Of a stretch of DNA of 64,000 nt, positions 52,733 through 62,224 are shown piece after piece. Source of the stretch: Nocardia arthritidis. Its GTDB lineage: Bacteria; Actinomycetota; Actinomycetes; Mycobacteriales; Mycobacteriaceae. Under the pieces are notes generated by a model, which was not told the DNA's origin, searched no databases, and saw only the letters and a list, made by a program, of their open reading frames with translations. Numbering within the stretch: the first letter of the stretch is position 1; each line of letters opens with the position of its first letter. Where the stretch lies: NCBI RefSeq assembly GCF_011801145.1, contig NZ_CP046172.1:4340001-4404000 (forward strand), written 5' to 3'. Made by a program: the position numbers and the translations under genes.

Positions 52733-54757
52733 ATGGCTTCGAGGCGTGGTGCGGTGCTTGCGGTGCTCGTCGTGGTGCTGGCCGGATACGCGGTCGGCCC
52801 CGCGGCATCGCAGGATTCGACGGTGCGGGACAGGGCGGGGCAGTGGACGGCCGCGCACGACGGGGCGCAACAGTATCCCGACGTGCACATCGACTGGGAT
52901 GTCCCGATCCGGATGAGCGACGGAATCGTGTTGAAGGCCAACGTGTATCGGCCGATCGACGAGTCCGGCGCGATCGAGGGCCGTCCGCTGCCCACCATCG
53001 TCAACCTCACCCCGTACACCAAACTCATGACGAACCTGATCGATTCGGCGCTCGCCGCGCCGAATCTGCGGCCGCTCGTCATGGATCTGGTGCACCGGAT
53101 CAACCTGTCCGGCACGCCGTTCAGCGGATTCGGCGATCTGTTGCACGCGCTCGACGGCGGCACCGTGCAGACCGTACTCGGCGTGGACCGCAACCTGATC
53201 CGCAGCGGATACACCGAGGTGGTCGCGGATGTGCGCGGTACCGGATTCTCCCAGGGCGCTTGGGATACGCTGGGCGCGCGCGAGCAACAGGACACCAGGG
53301 AGGTGCTGGACTGGGCGGCCGCGCAGCCGTGGTCCAACGGTAAGCTGGCCATGAGCGGCGGATCCTATGCCGGGATCAACCAGTTGCGCGCGGCCGAAAA
53401 CGCCCCTGCCGCACTGAAAGCCATCTTCCCGGTGGAGCCGGGCAGCGACCTGATGCGCGATGTGGTCGCACCGGGCGGCGGTATCGGCACCACCTTCCTG
53501 CCGCTGTGGCTCAACAACGTGAACCAGCTGAAGATGCTGCCCGATGTGCGGTCGATGTTCGACGGCAGCTTCGACTGGTCCTGGCTTTCGGCCCGGATGG
53601 CCGATCCGACAACGAATTACGATCTGCTCACCGAGGCGCTGCTCACCCCGTCGCTGGACGAGCTGCCGTCGGCGCTCGCCGCGGCGCTGGACGCGACCAG
53701 CGATTTCCGGCAGGCGATCCTCGGACATCCGGAGCGAATCACCGTGCCCACCTTCGTATACGGCGGTTGGCACGATATCTTCGCCAACAGCGCGACCAAG
53801 CTCTACAACGCGATTCCATTGCCCGCCGGGCGCAAACAGCTGGTGGTGGGCGACACCTACCACGCGAATCCGGGCGCGGGCACCGGAGCCGGTGACGCGC
53901 CGCCGCGGCTCGACGTGCTGCAGCGGGCCTGGTTCGACAAGTGGCTCAAGGATATCGACAACGGCATCGGCGATTTCGGTCCGGTGACGGTGCACGAGCA
54001 GGGCGGCGACTGGAAGGGGTTGCCGCGCTTCCCGGAACCGGGCGTCACGCACCGCCGGGTGTACCTGACCGCGGCCGCGAGCGGTACCGCCGCCGAAAGC
54101 GGTTACGACGGTTCGCTTTCCGGTGACAAGCCGGGTGCGGCGAGCACGCTGACGGTGGCGCCGGGCCTCACCACCGCCTGCTCGCGCGACGCCGCGCAGG
54201 GCTCGGCCGGTATCACCGCGGCAATCGATATGTGTGCCAAGGATTCCCGGATCGCCGAACGCGGCGGGCTGACCTTCACCGGGCCCGCGGTCACCGAGCC
54301 GACGGTGATTTCCGGCCCGATCAACCTGCACCTGAACACGATGCACGACGCCACCGACGGATATTGGAGCGTCACGGTGAACGACGTGGCGCCGGACGGT
54401 GTTTCGGCGGTATTGAGCACCGGCCAGCTGACCTCGTCGCTGCGTGCGGTCGACGATCGGCTGAGCCTGAAATCGGATAACGGCGACTACACCGCGCCGT
54501 ACAACCCGATCACCGTGGACAGCATGCTGCCCGTGCCGCCCGGACAACCGGTGACCCTGGACATCGCCGTCATCCCGACCCAGGCCGTGCTGCGGCCGGG
54601 TCATCGACTCCGGGTGGACGTCTTCGCCGGAAACTCCCCGAAATCCATGGCATTTCGGCCGATGCTGAACAACACCGAGCTGAAACCGCAACATCTGCTG
54701 CTGGATCCGGACGCGCCCAGCTTCCTCAACCTGCCGACCGACCACCCGGTCGTCTAG
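52733..54757 (+). CDS. Secreted CocE/NonD (X-Pro dipeptidyl-peptidase-like) hydrolase
   Basis: 674 residues. Signal peptide (AVLAVLVVVLAGYAVGPAAS) after ATG 52733, with GAGGAGG close upstream. The catalytic domain carries the nucleophile elbow AMSGGSYAGINQLRAAEN (Ser), ADVRGTGFSQGAWD before it, an acid segment YGGWHDIF and the His region VVGDTYHANPG, then a C-terminal jelly-roll (X-Pro DPP C-terminal domain) with LRPGHRLRVDVFAGNSP. Exported esterase/peptidase, substrate unknown. The start of a paralogue is seen at 1-364. Its 3' end overlaps the sigma-factor gene by 32 bp. Confidence 0.87.
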   Translation: MASRRGAVLAVLVVVLAGYAVGPAASQDSTVRDRAGQWTAAHDGAQQYPDVHIDWDVPIRMSDGIVLKANVYRPIDESGAIEGRPLPTIVNLTPYTKLMTNLIDSALAAPNLRPLVMDLVHRINLSGTPFSGFGDLLHALDGGTVQTVLGVDRNLIRSGYTEVVADVRGTGFSQGAWDTLGAREQQDTREVLDWAAAQPWSNGKLAMSGGSYAGINQLRAAENAPAALKAIFPVEPGSDLMRDVVAPGGGIGTTFLPLWLNNVNQLKMLPDVRSMFDGSFDWSWLSARMADPTTNYDLLTEALLTPSLDELPSALAAALDATSDFRQAILGHPERITVPTFVYGGWHDIFANSATKLYNAIPLPAGRKQLVVGDTYHANPGAGTGAGDAPPRLDVLQRAWFDKWLKDIDNGIGDFGPVTVHEQGGDWKGLPRFPEPGVTHRRVYLTAAASGTAAESGYDGSLSGDKPGAASTLTVAPGLTTACSRDAAQGSAGITAAIDMCAKDSRIAERGGLTFTGPAVTEPTVISGPINLHLNTMHDATDGYWSVTVNDVAPDGVSAVLSTGQLTSSLRAVDDRLSLKSDNGDYTAPYNPITVDSMLPVPPGQPVTLDIAVIPTQAVLRPGHRLRVDVFAGNSPKSMAFRPMLNNTELKPQHLLLDPDAPSFLNLPTDHPVV

Positions 54758-56033
54758 CGGCGGCGGCCCGCTCCAGCAGCAGCGCCCGCTCGGCATTGTT
54801 GGCGGTGAGTTCCGCGGCGCGAATGAATTCCGCCGCGGCCTCGCGCGGCCGTCCGGCCCGGGCGAGCAGGTCGCCGCGCACCGCGTGCAGCAGGTGGTAG
54901 CCGTCCAGCGCGCCGTTCGCCGCGGCGGCCGCCACCAGCTCGAGGCCGGCGGCCGGTCCGTGCACCATGCTCACCGCGACCGCCCGGTTCAGCTCCACGA
55001 CCGGCGACGGAAAACGTTGTGCGAGAACGGCATACAGTCCGGCGATGCGCCGCCAGTCGGTCGCCTCCGCGCTCGGCGCCATGGCGTGCACGGCGGCGAT
55101 GCCGGCCTGCAGCGCGTACCGTCCCGGGGGCACGCCACGGGTGCGCGCGGCGGTATGGGAGCGGGCCAGCGCGGCGAAACCGCGCCGGATGAGCAGCCGG
55201 TCCCAGCGCGACCGGTCCTGCTGATCGAGCAGAATCAGGTTCTTGCCCAACCCGTTTCGCGCTCGCGCCCGTGACGCCTGCAGCTCGAGCAGCGCGGCGA
55301 GCCCATGCGTCTCCGGCTCGTCCGGCAGCAACTGTGCCACCATGCGGGCCAGCCGCAGCGCGTCCTCGCACAGGTCGACGCGCAACCAATCATCGCCCGT
55401 CGTAGCGGAATAACCCTCGTTGAAGATCAGGTAGACCACCTCGAGCACCGAGTCGAGGCGTTCGGTGAGCGCGGCGCCGTGCGGCACCTCGTACGGGATG
55501 CCCTTGGCGGCGATGGTCCGCTTGGCCCGAACGATGCGTTGTGCCACAGTCGATTCCGCCACCAGGAAGGCGCGGGCGATCTCCTCGGTGGTCAGGCCGC
55601 CGAGCAGCCGCAGCGTCAGCGCCACCCGGGCAGGCGGGGCGAGCGCCGGATGGCAGGCGGTGAACACAAGCCGCAGCAGATCGTCCTCGATGGCCTGATC
55701 CGGATCGAGTCCGGCGGGCAGCTCCGGGTCGGCGCGCCGCTCGGTCAGCAGTTCGTGACCGAGCAGCGCGAGCTTGCGCGCCAAGGTGCCGCGCCTGCGC
55801 AGCCGGTCGATCGCCCGGTGCTTCGCGGTGAGCATGAGCCAGCCGCCCGGATTCGGCGGCACGCCCTCGTTCGGCCACTGCTCGAGGGCGGCGACCAGGG
55901 CGTCCTGCGCGAGCTCCTCGGCGGTGTCGATATCGCCGACGATCCGGGTGAGCCCGGCGACCAGCCGGGGCCACTCCATCCGCGATGCCGCCTCGGCGGC
56001 GCGCCGCGCATGTCCGGGCGACCGCTCGGTCAT
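54726..56033 (-). CDS. ECF42-type RNA polymerase sigma factor
   Basis: 435 residues, far longer than ordinary ECF factors. Sigma region 2 (about 20-95, with TAEELAQDALVAALEQWP and AKHRAIDRLRRR), region 4 (about 130-190, LTTEEIARAFLVAESTVAQRI) and a 200-residue helical TPR-like tail rich in Arg/Ala. The length, tail and the adjacent DGPF gene define group ECF42, which has no anti-sigma factor and is thought to be regulated through its C-terminal domain. It lies three bases downstream of the DGPF gene, so the two are co-transcribed. Confidence 0.88.
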   Translation of the reverse strand: MTERSPGHARRAAEAASRMEWPRLVAGLTRIVGDIDTAEELAQDALVAALEQWPNEGVPPNPGGWLMLTAKHRAIDRLRRRGTLARKLALLGHELLTERRADPELPAGLDPDQAIEDDLLRLVFTACHPALAPPARVALTLRLLGGLTTEEIARAFLVAESTVAQRIVRAKRTIAAKGIPYEVPHGAALTERLDSVLEVVYLIFNEGYSATTGDDWLRVDLCEDALRLARMVAQLLPDEPETHGLAALLELQASRARARNGLGKNLILLDQQDRSRWDRLLIRRGFAALARSHTAARTRGVPPGRYALQAGIAAVHAMAPSAEATDWRRIAGLYAVLAQRFPSPVVELNRAVAVSMVHGPAAGLELVAAAAANGALDGYHLLHAVRGDLLARAGRPREAAAEFIRAAELTANNAERALLLERAAAARRPGGRSAG

Positions 56034-56036
56034 GCG

Positions 56037-56387
56037 TCAGCCCTGCTCGTCCACCTGGCGGATTTCCACCGCGACGGTCCATTCCGGTCCGTGGATGTCG
56101 AGGAAGCGCGAGGACCACTCGACCGCCTCCTCCTTGGATTTGACCTGCAGCAGGCTGTAGCCGCCGATGATCTCCTTGGATTCGGTGAACGGGCCGTCGA
56201 GCACCGTCTGTTTGCCGCCGGATTGCTCGATCCGGACGGCCTCTTCGATCGGGCGCAGTCCGGCCGTGTCGAGCAGCACTCCCGCCTTGGTCATCTCCTC
56301 GAGCACCCGGGTGACCTCGGCGATCAGCTTCTCGTCCGGTTCGGGCGCGGTGGTCGGGTCGAGCTTGATCAGCATCAGGTAGCGCAT
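56037..56387 (-). CDS. YciI-related DGPF protein, partner of the ECF42 sigma factor
   Basis: 116 residues of the YCII/DGPF fold: MRYLMLIKLDP start and the diagnostic LDGPFTESKEIIGGYSLLQVKS. Such proteins are encoded next to ECF42 factors and are their common targets; biochemical role unknown. GGAGGA upstream of ATG 56387. A candidate ECF42 promoter lies about 60 bases upstream. Confidence 0.9.
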   Translation of the reverse strand: MRYLMLIKLDPTTAPEPDEKLIAEVTRVLEEMTKAGVLLDTAGLRPIEEAVRIEQSGGKQTVLDGPFTESKEIIGGYSLLQVKSKEEAVEWSSRFLDIHGPEWTVAVEIRQVDEQG

Positions 56388-56449
56388 CGGAACATCCTCC
56401 GGTTTTCCTCGGTATTTGTCGCGGGCCGGTCGGCCCTCACCTCAACGCA

Positions 56450-56475
56450 TCGAACGGGTGATCCGGAAATCGACA
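56450..56475 (-). promoter_or_regulatory. Candidate ECF42-dependent promoter
   Basis: Reverse-strand TGTCGA (56470-56475), a 17-bp spacer, then CGA (56450-56452). This fits the TGTCGA/CGA(T/C)-like pattern described for ECF42 sigma factors and would give an autoregulated DGPF-sigma operon. Confidence 0.6.
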
Positions 56476-56501
56476 TCGGGACAAAAGATTTTTCTGGGCG
56501 C

Positions 56502-57377
56502 TCAATTCGCCACCGCGAGCAACTGGGCGAGCTCGCGCCGGGCGTCGGCCGCCAGCGGCAGCAGCGGTGGCCGCGGGTCGCCCGCATCGATGCCGAGCTC
56601 GCGCAGTCCGGCCTTCACCGTGCGGGGCAGCCCGCCCCGCGACATGGCCGCGAAGAGCGGATGCAACCGCTCGAAGAGTTCGGCGGCCCCGGCATCGCCC
56701 GAGCGGAACAGCCGCCACAGCCGCACCACCGCCTCCGGCGCCAAACCCGGTGCGGCCGTGCACCATCCGGCCGCACCGGCCTGAAAGGCCTGCTGCACCA
56801 GCCGATTGCTGCCGTTGAAGAACGCCACCGCGCCGCCGCCGAGCTCGGCGATGCGGTACATCCGCGCGATATCGCCGCTGGATTCCTTGATCATGGTGAT
56901 GTTGTCCACCTGCTCGACCAGCTCGACCAGGAATTCCGGCGACATATCGATGCCGGAGGTCGCCGGATTGTTGTATGCCATCACCGGCAGCGACACCGCC
57001 CCGGCGACCGCCGAAAAATGCTGGCGCAGTTCGGGTTCGGTCAGCTTCCAGTAGGCGATCGGCAACACCATGAGCGCGCTGGCGCCCAGCCGCTCGGCCA
57101 GCCGGGCGCGTTCGACGGTGGCGGCGGTGCTCAGCTCGGACGCGCCGACCACGATCGGCACCCGGCCCGCCACCTGCTCGACGCAGATCGCGGCGACCCG
57201 GCGCCACTCCTGATCGTCCAGGTAGGCGCTTTCACCGGTGCTGCCGAGCGGCGCGATCGCGTCGACCCCGGCGTCGATCAGGCGGTCGAGCAGGTGACGC
57301 AGCACGTTCTCGGCGACGGCGCCGGATTCGGTGAAAGGTGTTACCGGGTAGGCGACAACGCCGGACAACATGGTCAT
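56502..57377 (-). CDS. Dihydrodipicolinate synthase family aldolase
   Basis: 291 residues, TIM-barrel class I aldolase. PLGSTGESAYLDDQEW (GxTGE substrate site), MAYNNPATSGIDMSP (Tyr) and TMIKESSGDIARM (Schiff-base Lys) are conserved. ATG 57377 has GGAG at the right distance; ATG 57389 directly abuts it. It is not next to lysine genes and may be a pyruvate-dependent lyase for another oxo-acid, such as the KDG or NAL subgroups. No partner genes identify the substrate. Confidence 0.83.
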   Translation of the reverse strand: MTMLSGVVAYPVTPFTESGAVAENVLRHLLDRLIDAGVDAIAPLGSTGESAYLDDQEWRRVAAICVEQVAGRVPIVVGASELSTAATVERARLAERLGASALMVLPIAYWKLTEPELRQHFSAVAGAVSLPVMAYNNPATSGIDMSPEFLVELVEQVDNITMIKESSGDIARMYRIAELGGGAVAFFNGSNRLVQQAFQAGAAGWCTAAPGLAPEAVVRLWRLFRSGDAGAAELFERLHPLFAAMSRGGLPRTVKAGLRELGIDAGDPRPPLLPLAADARRELAQLLAVAN

Positions 57378-57438
57378 CGAGATCTCCATTCCTCGCCCCG
57401 ATCATCCCGCGACGGCGCGTTCGGGCAGGATGGTCGGT

Positions 57439-58359
57439 ATGGATTTGCGCATCTTCACCGAACCACAGCAGGGCGCGAGCTACGAGACGTTGCTGAGCGT
57501 GGCCAAGGCGGCCGAGGAATTCGAGTTCGACGCGTTCTTCCGGTCCGACCACTACCTGGCGATGGGCGGCGTCGACGGGCTGCCCGGCCCCACCGACGCC
57601 TGGATCACGCTGGCCGGCCTGGCCAGGGAGACGAAACGGATCCGGCTGGGCACGCTGGTCACCGCCGCCACCTTCCGGCTGCCGGGCCCGCTGGCCATCC
57701 AGGTCGCGCAGGTGGACCAGATGTCCGGTGGCCGTGTGGAATTCGGCCTCGGCAGCGGCTGGTTCGCCGAGGAGCACACGGCATACGGCATCCCGTTCCC
57801 GGATGACAAATTCGCCAGGTTCGAGGAGCAGCTGGCCATCATCACCGGACTGTGGGCGACCAAGGAGGGCGACAAGTTCAACTTCGACGGCAAGCACTAC
57901 CAGCTCACCGATTCGCCCGCGCTGCCCAAACCCGCGCAGGAGCGCATTCCGGTGGTGATCGGCGGCACCGGTGCGGTGCGCACGCCCCGGCTCGCGGCGC
58001 GGTACGCCAGTGAATTCAATGTGCCGTTCGCCTCGGTCGAGGACAGCGCGCAGCGGTTCGACCAGGTGCGCGCCGCGGTGGCGAAGGCGGGCCGCCCCGC
58101 CGACGACATGATCTACTCGAACGCCCTCGTCGTCTGCGTCGGTGCGAACGACGCCGAGGTGGCGCGCCGCGCGGCCGCCATCGGGCGCGAGGTCGACGAG
58201 CTGAAGACCAACGGCCTGGCCGGATCCCCGGCCGAGGTGGTGGACAAGATCGGCCGCTACGCCGAGGCCGGATCCGCCCGCATCTATCTCCAGGTGCTCG
58301 ATCTCACCGACCTGGCTCATCTGGAACTCGTTGCGAGCCAGGTGCAATCGCAGCTGTGA
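57439..58359 (+). CDS. LLM-class F420-dependent oxidoreductase
   Basis: 306 residues of the luciferase-like (TIM barrel) family. FDAFFRSDHYLAMGG near the N-terminus, IRLGTLVTAATFRLPGPLA and QVDQMSGGRVEFGLGSGW followed by IPVVIGGTGAVRTPRLAARYA are typical of F420-dependent LLM oxidoreductases in mycobacteria and nocardiae. ATG 57439 has an AGGA upstream; an in-frame ATG at 57430 is an alternative. Substrate unknown. Its end overlaps the convergent GH76 gene by 56 bp. Confidence 0.87.
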   Translation: MDLRIFTEPQQGASYETLLSVAKAAEEFEFDAFFRSDHYLAMGGVDGLPGPTDAWITLAGLARETKRIRLGTLVTAATFRLPGPLAIQVAQVDQMSGGRVEFGLGSGWFAEEHTAYGIPFPDDKFARFEEQLAIITGLWATKEGDKFNFDGKHYQLTDSPALPKPAQERIPVVIGGTGAVRTPRLAARYASEFNVPFASVEDSAQRFDQVRAAVAKAGRPADDMIYSNALVVCVGANDAEVARRAAAIGREVDELKTNGLAGSPAEVVDKIGRYAEAGSARIYLQVLDLTDLAHLELVASQVQSQL

Positions 58360-59851
58360 GGGCGTCGACGGCCGCCGCCTGGGTCGCGAAATTGGGCCGG
58401 TCGTCCTCGGCGACCGGCCCGCGCCAACGGAATCCGTACTCGTCGCCCCGGTCGCGTAGCGAATCGGCTTGGCGGGTAAGGAATTCCGCGGTGGCGGCGG
58501 TGGAGCGGCCGGTGTCGAGCAGGTCCCGGTAGGCGCGGACGAAAACGCCTTTGAAGGTCTCCACGTCGCGGCAGCCGGTGCCGGGACAATCGGTGGCGGC
58601 GGCCTCGACGAGGATGCCGTCCCGGATGAACGGCGAGCCGTCGCGGGTCGCGGCCGCGGCGATCCGGTCGGCCGCGGCGCGCGGGGCATCGTTGCCGGTG
58701 GCCTGATACAGCGCGACCAATCCGTCGATCAGCATGCCCTGGTCGTAGGTCCACCGGCGGTTTTCATCGTCGAGGACGCAGGTGTCGCCCGACCGGAGCA
58801 GATGGTCGTCGACCAGGCCGGACGGGTCGAGCAGAGCGCGGCCCGGTGCGGTTTCGAACCAGCTCCACGCCGCGGTGGCCCCGGCCAGATACCGCGCGCG
58901 GTCCGGCTGATCGACGCGGGTGCTCAGCCGCGCGGTCGCGGTCAGGTACAGCGCGTTGGTGATCGTATTCACCTGCTCCCACGGGCGCTGGTCCGGATCG
59001 ATTCCGATACGCGCCCAAGCCAATCCGCCGCCGCAGAAGGTGGTCCGCTGGTCGTCGAGACCGTCGACGATCGTCCGCGCGGCAGTTAGGTAGCGCGGGT
59101 CGCGGGTGAGATCGAAGCCCTGGATCCAGGCCAGGGCCCACCACAGTTCGTCGTCGTTGTAGCCGGTCCTGCGGGGGATGCCGATGCGGGCGACGTCGCC
59201 GTGCCGGTAGGTCTCGTCGAGGTAGGCGAGGTATTGGCGGTCACCGGTGCGGCGCACGTAGCCGAGCACGGCGGTGAGCGCGTTCGCGCTCTGCCAGGTG
59301 CTGGCGTCGTTCTCCCAGAGCCCGGCCCGGTGGTCGTAGCGCTCCAGCAGCCGGTCGACGGCGCGCATATCCCGATCGGGCGGTGGATCGCCCGCCGCGG
59401 TCCACCGGGTGCAGCGGATCTCCGGCCGGTCGCCCGCGCGGCCGCAGGCGCGCAGCGCACTGCCCGCGTACCGGTAGTACCCGGTGTGTTGTGCGGTGTC
59501 CGGTGCGGAAATGCTTGTGGCGCCGAGGTTTCCGTCCTCGATGCGCTCCGGGCCGCCGCGATCGAGCCACACCGTATCGCCGGGCTGCCCGTTCTCGATG
59601 CGCGCCGACGCACCGCCGTCGGCCGTGCGCAGCGTGATGGTGCGCGACCACACCCGGACCCGCGGGTCGACGGTTCGCGTTCCGCCGACGGTCGCGGGAT
59701 CGTCGCCGTCGCAGGGTCCGCGCACACAGCCCACCAGACGTTCGGCCAGCTCGCGCGCCGAATCCGGCCGCAGCACAAGGTAGGTCGTCAGTGCCAGCGC
59801 GAGCACGACGCCGACGGCGCCCCACCGCTTACTTCCGATCACGCCCGACAC
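58304..59851 (-). CDS. Glycoside hydrolase family 76-like enzyme, membrane anchored
   Basis: 515 residues. N-terminal TM anchor (WGAVGVVLALALTTYLVL, about residues 10-27) and an external region with two Cys, then a GH76 (alpha/alpha)6 domain with the catalytic Asp pair in YNDDELWWALAWIQ at about residue 230 and a later RRWTYDQGMLIDGLVALY. GH76 enzymes cut or transfer alpha-1,6-mannan, so remodelling of the mannan core of lipomannan/lipoarabinomannan is the likely role. GTG 59851 begins the anchor. Confidence 0.83.
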   Translation of the reverse strand: MSGVIGSKRWGAVGVVLALALTTYLVLRPDSARELAERLVGCVRGPCDGDDPATVGGTRTVDPRVRVWSRTITLRTADGGASARIENGQPGDTVWLDRGGPERIEDGNLGATSISAPDTAQHTGYYRYAGSALRACGRAGDRPEIRCTRWTAAGDPPPDRDMRAVDRLLERYDHRAGLWENDASTWQSANALTAVLGYVRRTGDRQYLAYLDETYRHGDVARIGIPRRTGYNDDELWWALAWIQGFDLTRDPRYLTAARTIVDGLDDQRTTFCGGGLAWARIGIDPDQRPWEQVNTITNALYLTATARLSTRVDQPDRARYLAGATAAWSWFETAPGRALLDPSGLVDDHLLRSGDTCVLDDENRRWTYDQGMLIDGLVALYQATGNDAPRAAADRIAAAATRDGSPFIRDGILVEAAATDCPGTGCRDVETFKGVFVRAYRDLLDTGRSTAATAEFLTRQADSLRDRGDEYGFRWRGPVAEDDRPNFATQAAAVDALTAAIAPGSQRVPDEPGR

Positions 59852-59876
59852 GGTATCGGTTCGCCGCGAACGGCAT

Positions 59877-60947
59877 TCAGCTGCGCATCTCCTCGTCCAG
59901 TGCCGCGACGAACGCGTCGACGTCATCGGGTGTCGTATCGAACGAACACATCAGGCGCACCTCGCCCGTGTCCTCGTCCCAGACGTGGAACCGGTGACGT
60001 TTGCCCAGCCGTTCGATGACCGGCCGGGGCAAGAGCGCGAAGACGGCGTTCGATTCGACCGGCCTGGCGATGCCGACACCGTCGATCGCGCGTACTCCAG
60101 CCGCGAGCCGGGCGGCCATGGCGTTGGCATGGGTGGCGTTGCGCAGCCAGAGGTCGCCGCCGAGCAGCGCCTCGAATTGCACCGAGACGAAACGCATTTT
60201 GGAGGCGAGCTGGGTGCTGAGCATGCGCAGATATTCGATGTCGTGAATGTGCTCGGCTAGGACGAGCACCACCTCACCGAGGATCAGGCCGTTCTTGGTG
60301 CCGCCGAACGAGACGATATCGACGCCGGCGTCGGTGGTGAAGGCGCGCAACGGAACTCCGAGCGAGGCCGCGGCGTTGGCCAGCCGCGCGCCGTCGACGT
60401 GTACCAGCATGCCGCGCTCGTGCGCGTGCGCGCAGATCGCCTGGATCTCCTCAGCGGTATAGCAGGTGCCCTGTTCGGTGCTCTGGGTGATCGATACGGC
60501 CAGCGGCTGGGCGCGACGCTCGTTGCCCCAGCCCCACGCCTGCCGGTCGATGAGTTCGGGCGTGAGCTTGCCGTCCGGGGTCGGCACCGGATAAACCTTG
60601 ATACCGGCCACTTTTTCGGCGGCGCCGCACTCGTCGCCGAAGATATGCGCGGTCTCCGCCGTGATCACCGCACCCCAGCGCGGCAGCAGCGCCTGCAGCG
60701 CAACGATATTGGCGCCGGTGCCGCTGAAAACCGGATAGGCCCTGGCCGTTTCGCCGAAGTGTCCGGCGAAGATCCGTTGCAGCGCGACCGTGTAGTCGTC
60801 GGCGCCGTAGGGCGGCTGATGTCCGCCGTTGGCGAGCGCGAGCGCGGCGAGTATCTCGGGATGCGCCCCGGCCCAATTGTCGCTGGCGAATTCGCGTACG
60901 GCGGGATTATGTCTGCGGATGGCATCGGTGGTTTCCACCCAGGCCAC
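59877..60947 (-). CDS. Low-specificity threonine aldolase-type PLP enzyme
   Basis: About 356 residues, fold type I PLP enzyme: YPVFSGTGANIVALQALL, TAETAHIFGDECGAAE, HVDGARLANAAASL (Asp) and SFGGTKNGLILGE (PLP Lys). Matches LtaE/GLY1-like threonine aldolases that cleave threonine to glycine and acetaldehyde; related beta-eliminating lyases cannot be excluded. The start is uncertain (GTG 60947 or 60938); a far longer upstream reading is antisense to gntK. Divergent from gntK. Confidence 0.85.
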   Translation of the reverse strand: MAWVETTDAIRRHNPAVREFASDNWAGAHPEILAALALANGGHQPPYGADDYTVALQRIFAGHFGETARAYPVFSGTGANIVALQALLPRWGAVITAETAHIFGDECGAAEKVAGIKVYPVPTPDGKLTPELIDRQAWGWGNERRAQPLAVSITQSTEQGTCYTAEEIQAICAHAHERGMLVHVDGARLANAAASLGVPLRAFTTDAGVDIVSFGGTKNGLILGEVVLVLAEHIHDIEYLRMLSTQLASKMRFVSVQFEALLGGDLWLRNATHANAMAARLAAGVRAIDGVGIARPVESNAVFALLPRPVIERLGKRHRFHVWDEDTGEVRLMCSFDTTPDDVDAFVAALDEEMRS

Positions 60948-61014
60948 GGTACGCGGGGGCGGCCGACCACGATCAATTCCGTAGACTGAGCCGGAAATCG
61001 ACCGAGGAGCCCAG

Positions 61015-61530
61015 TTGACCGATCTACCCAACCCGCTCGTTGTCGTGATGGGGGTGTCCGGGTCGGGTAAGACGACGGTCGGCGAGGAATTGGCGGCGCG
61101 GTTGGGCGTCGAATACGCCGAGGGCGACGATTTCCATCCGGCCGCCAACGTGGCGAAGATGTCCGCGGGTATTCCGCTCACCGACGCCGACCGCGCGCCA
61201 TGGCTGGATCTCATCGCGGCCTGGCTCGCCGGGCACGCGGATCGCGGCGGCGTCGTCACCTGTTCGGCGCTCAAGCACGGCTACCGGGACCGGCTGCGCA
61301 CGGCCGCGCCGCACCTCTTCCTCCTGGAGCTCGAGGTGCCGCGCGATGAGCTGCTGCGCCGATTGAACTCGCGCGTCGGGCATTTCATGCCCGCGAGCCT
61401 GCTCGACTCGCAATTGGCCGCGCTGGAGCCGCTGACCGCCGACGAGATCGGCGCGAGCATCGACGCCGACCGCCCACCAGGTGATGTCGTCGTCGAAGCG
61501 CTTGCGGCGCTCGGCGTTACCAGCCGATGA
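61015..61530 (+). CDS. gntK: Gluconokinase
   Basis: 171 residues, GntK P-loop kinase: GVSGSGKTTVGEELAARLG (Walker A), YAEGDDFHPAANVAKMSAG, PLTDADRAPWL and CSALKHGYRDRLR are highly specific. Phosphorylates gluconate to 6-phosphogluconate. TTG 61015 is preceded by CGAGGAG. Its stop overlaps the ATG of the MOSC gene (ATGA). Confidence 0.93.
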   Translation: MTDLPNPLVVVMGVSGSGKTTVGEELAARLGVEYAEGDDFHPAANVAKMSAGIPLTDADRAPWLDLIAAWLAGHADRGGVVTCSALKHGYRDRLRTAAPHLFLLELEVPRDELLRRLNSRVGHFMPASLLDSQLAALEPLTADEIGASIDADRPPGDVVVEALAALGVTSR

Positions 61531-62224
61531 TCGGCAGCGTGGCCCGGCTCACCCGTTTCCCGGTGAAATCGACCGCGGGAGAGCACATCACCGCGACGCT
61601 GGTCGACGCGCGCGGTCTCGTACACGACCGGGGTGGGCCGCATACACCGCGGACGGCGGGATCGCGAGCGGCAAGACCACCCGACGGTTCCGCAAGGTCG
61701 ATGGGATGATGCTCTGGCGCTCAACGGTTTCCGCTGATGGCGTACTGCTGCACGCCCCCGACGGCGCCGCCTATTCGGTGCTGGACCCCGCGGCGTCGGC
61801 GGCACTGTCGGGGGCGCTCGGCCAGCCGTTGGAGCTGCGGCCCGAGACGAATATCGCGCATCACGACGCGAGCGGCGTCCACCTGGTCACCACGTCGAGC
61901 CTGCGCGCCGCCGCGGGTATCGGCGATGCGGAGCCGGACCACCGCAGATTCCGCGCGAATATCGTAATAGACACCGACGGAACGGGTTTCGTCGAAGACG
62001 GCTGGATAGGTGCGGTACTGGCCATCGGCTCGGAGGTGACCATCCGGGTCGGCGCGGGCATGCAGCGCTGTGTGATGATCGACCGCCCACAGGCGGATGT
62101 GACACCGGAAGCGCCGCTGCTGCGCGCGCTCGGGCGGTATCACGACACCGCGTTCGGCGCGGAGGCCGAGGTGCTCACCCCAGGCCGGATCGCGGAGGGC
62201 GATCCGGTGCGTCTGGTGCGCTGA
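61527..62224 (+). pseudogene. MOSC domain protein, frameshifted
   Basis: The 5' part (ATG 61527) reads RLTRFPVKSTAGEHITATLV, then HDR; after 61632 the family sequence continues only in another frame (WAAYTADGGIASGKTTRRF, then MMLWRS and onward to VRLVR at 62224). One base is missing at about 61631-61633. C-terminal MOSC residues are present, including IRVGAGMQRCVMIDRPQ with the Cys. MOSC proteins carry sulfur or molybdenum cofactor chemistry. Either a recent pseudogene or a sequencing error in a G-run. Confidence 0.8.
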
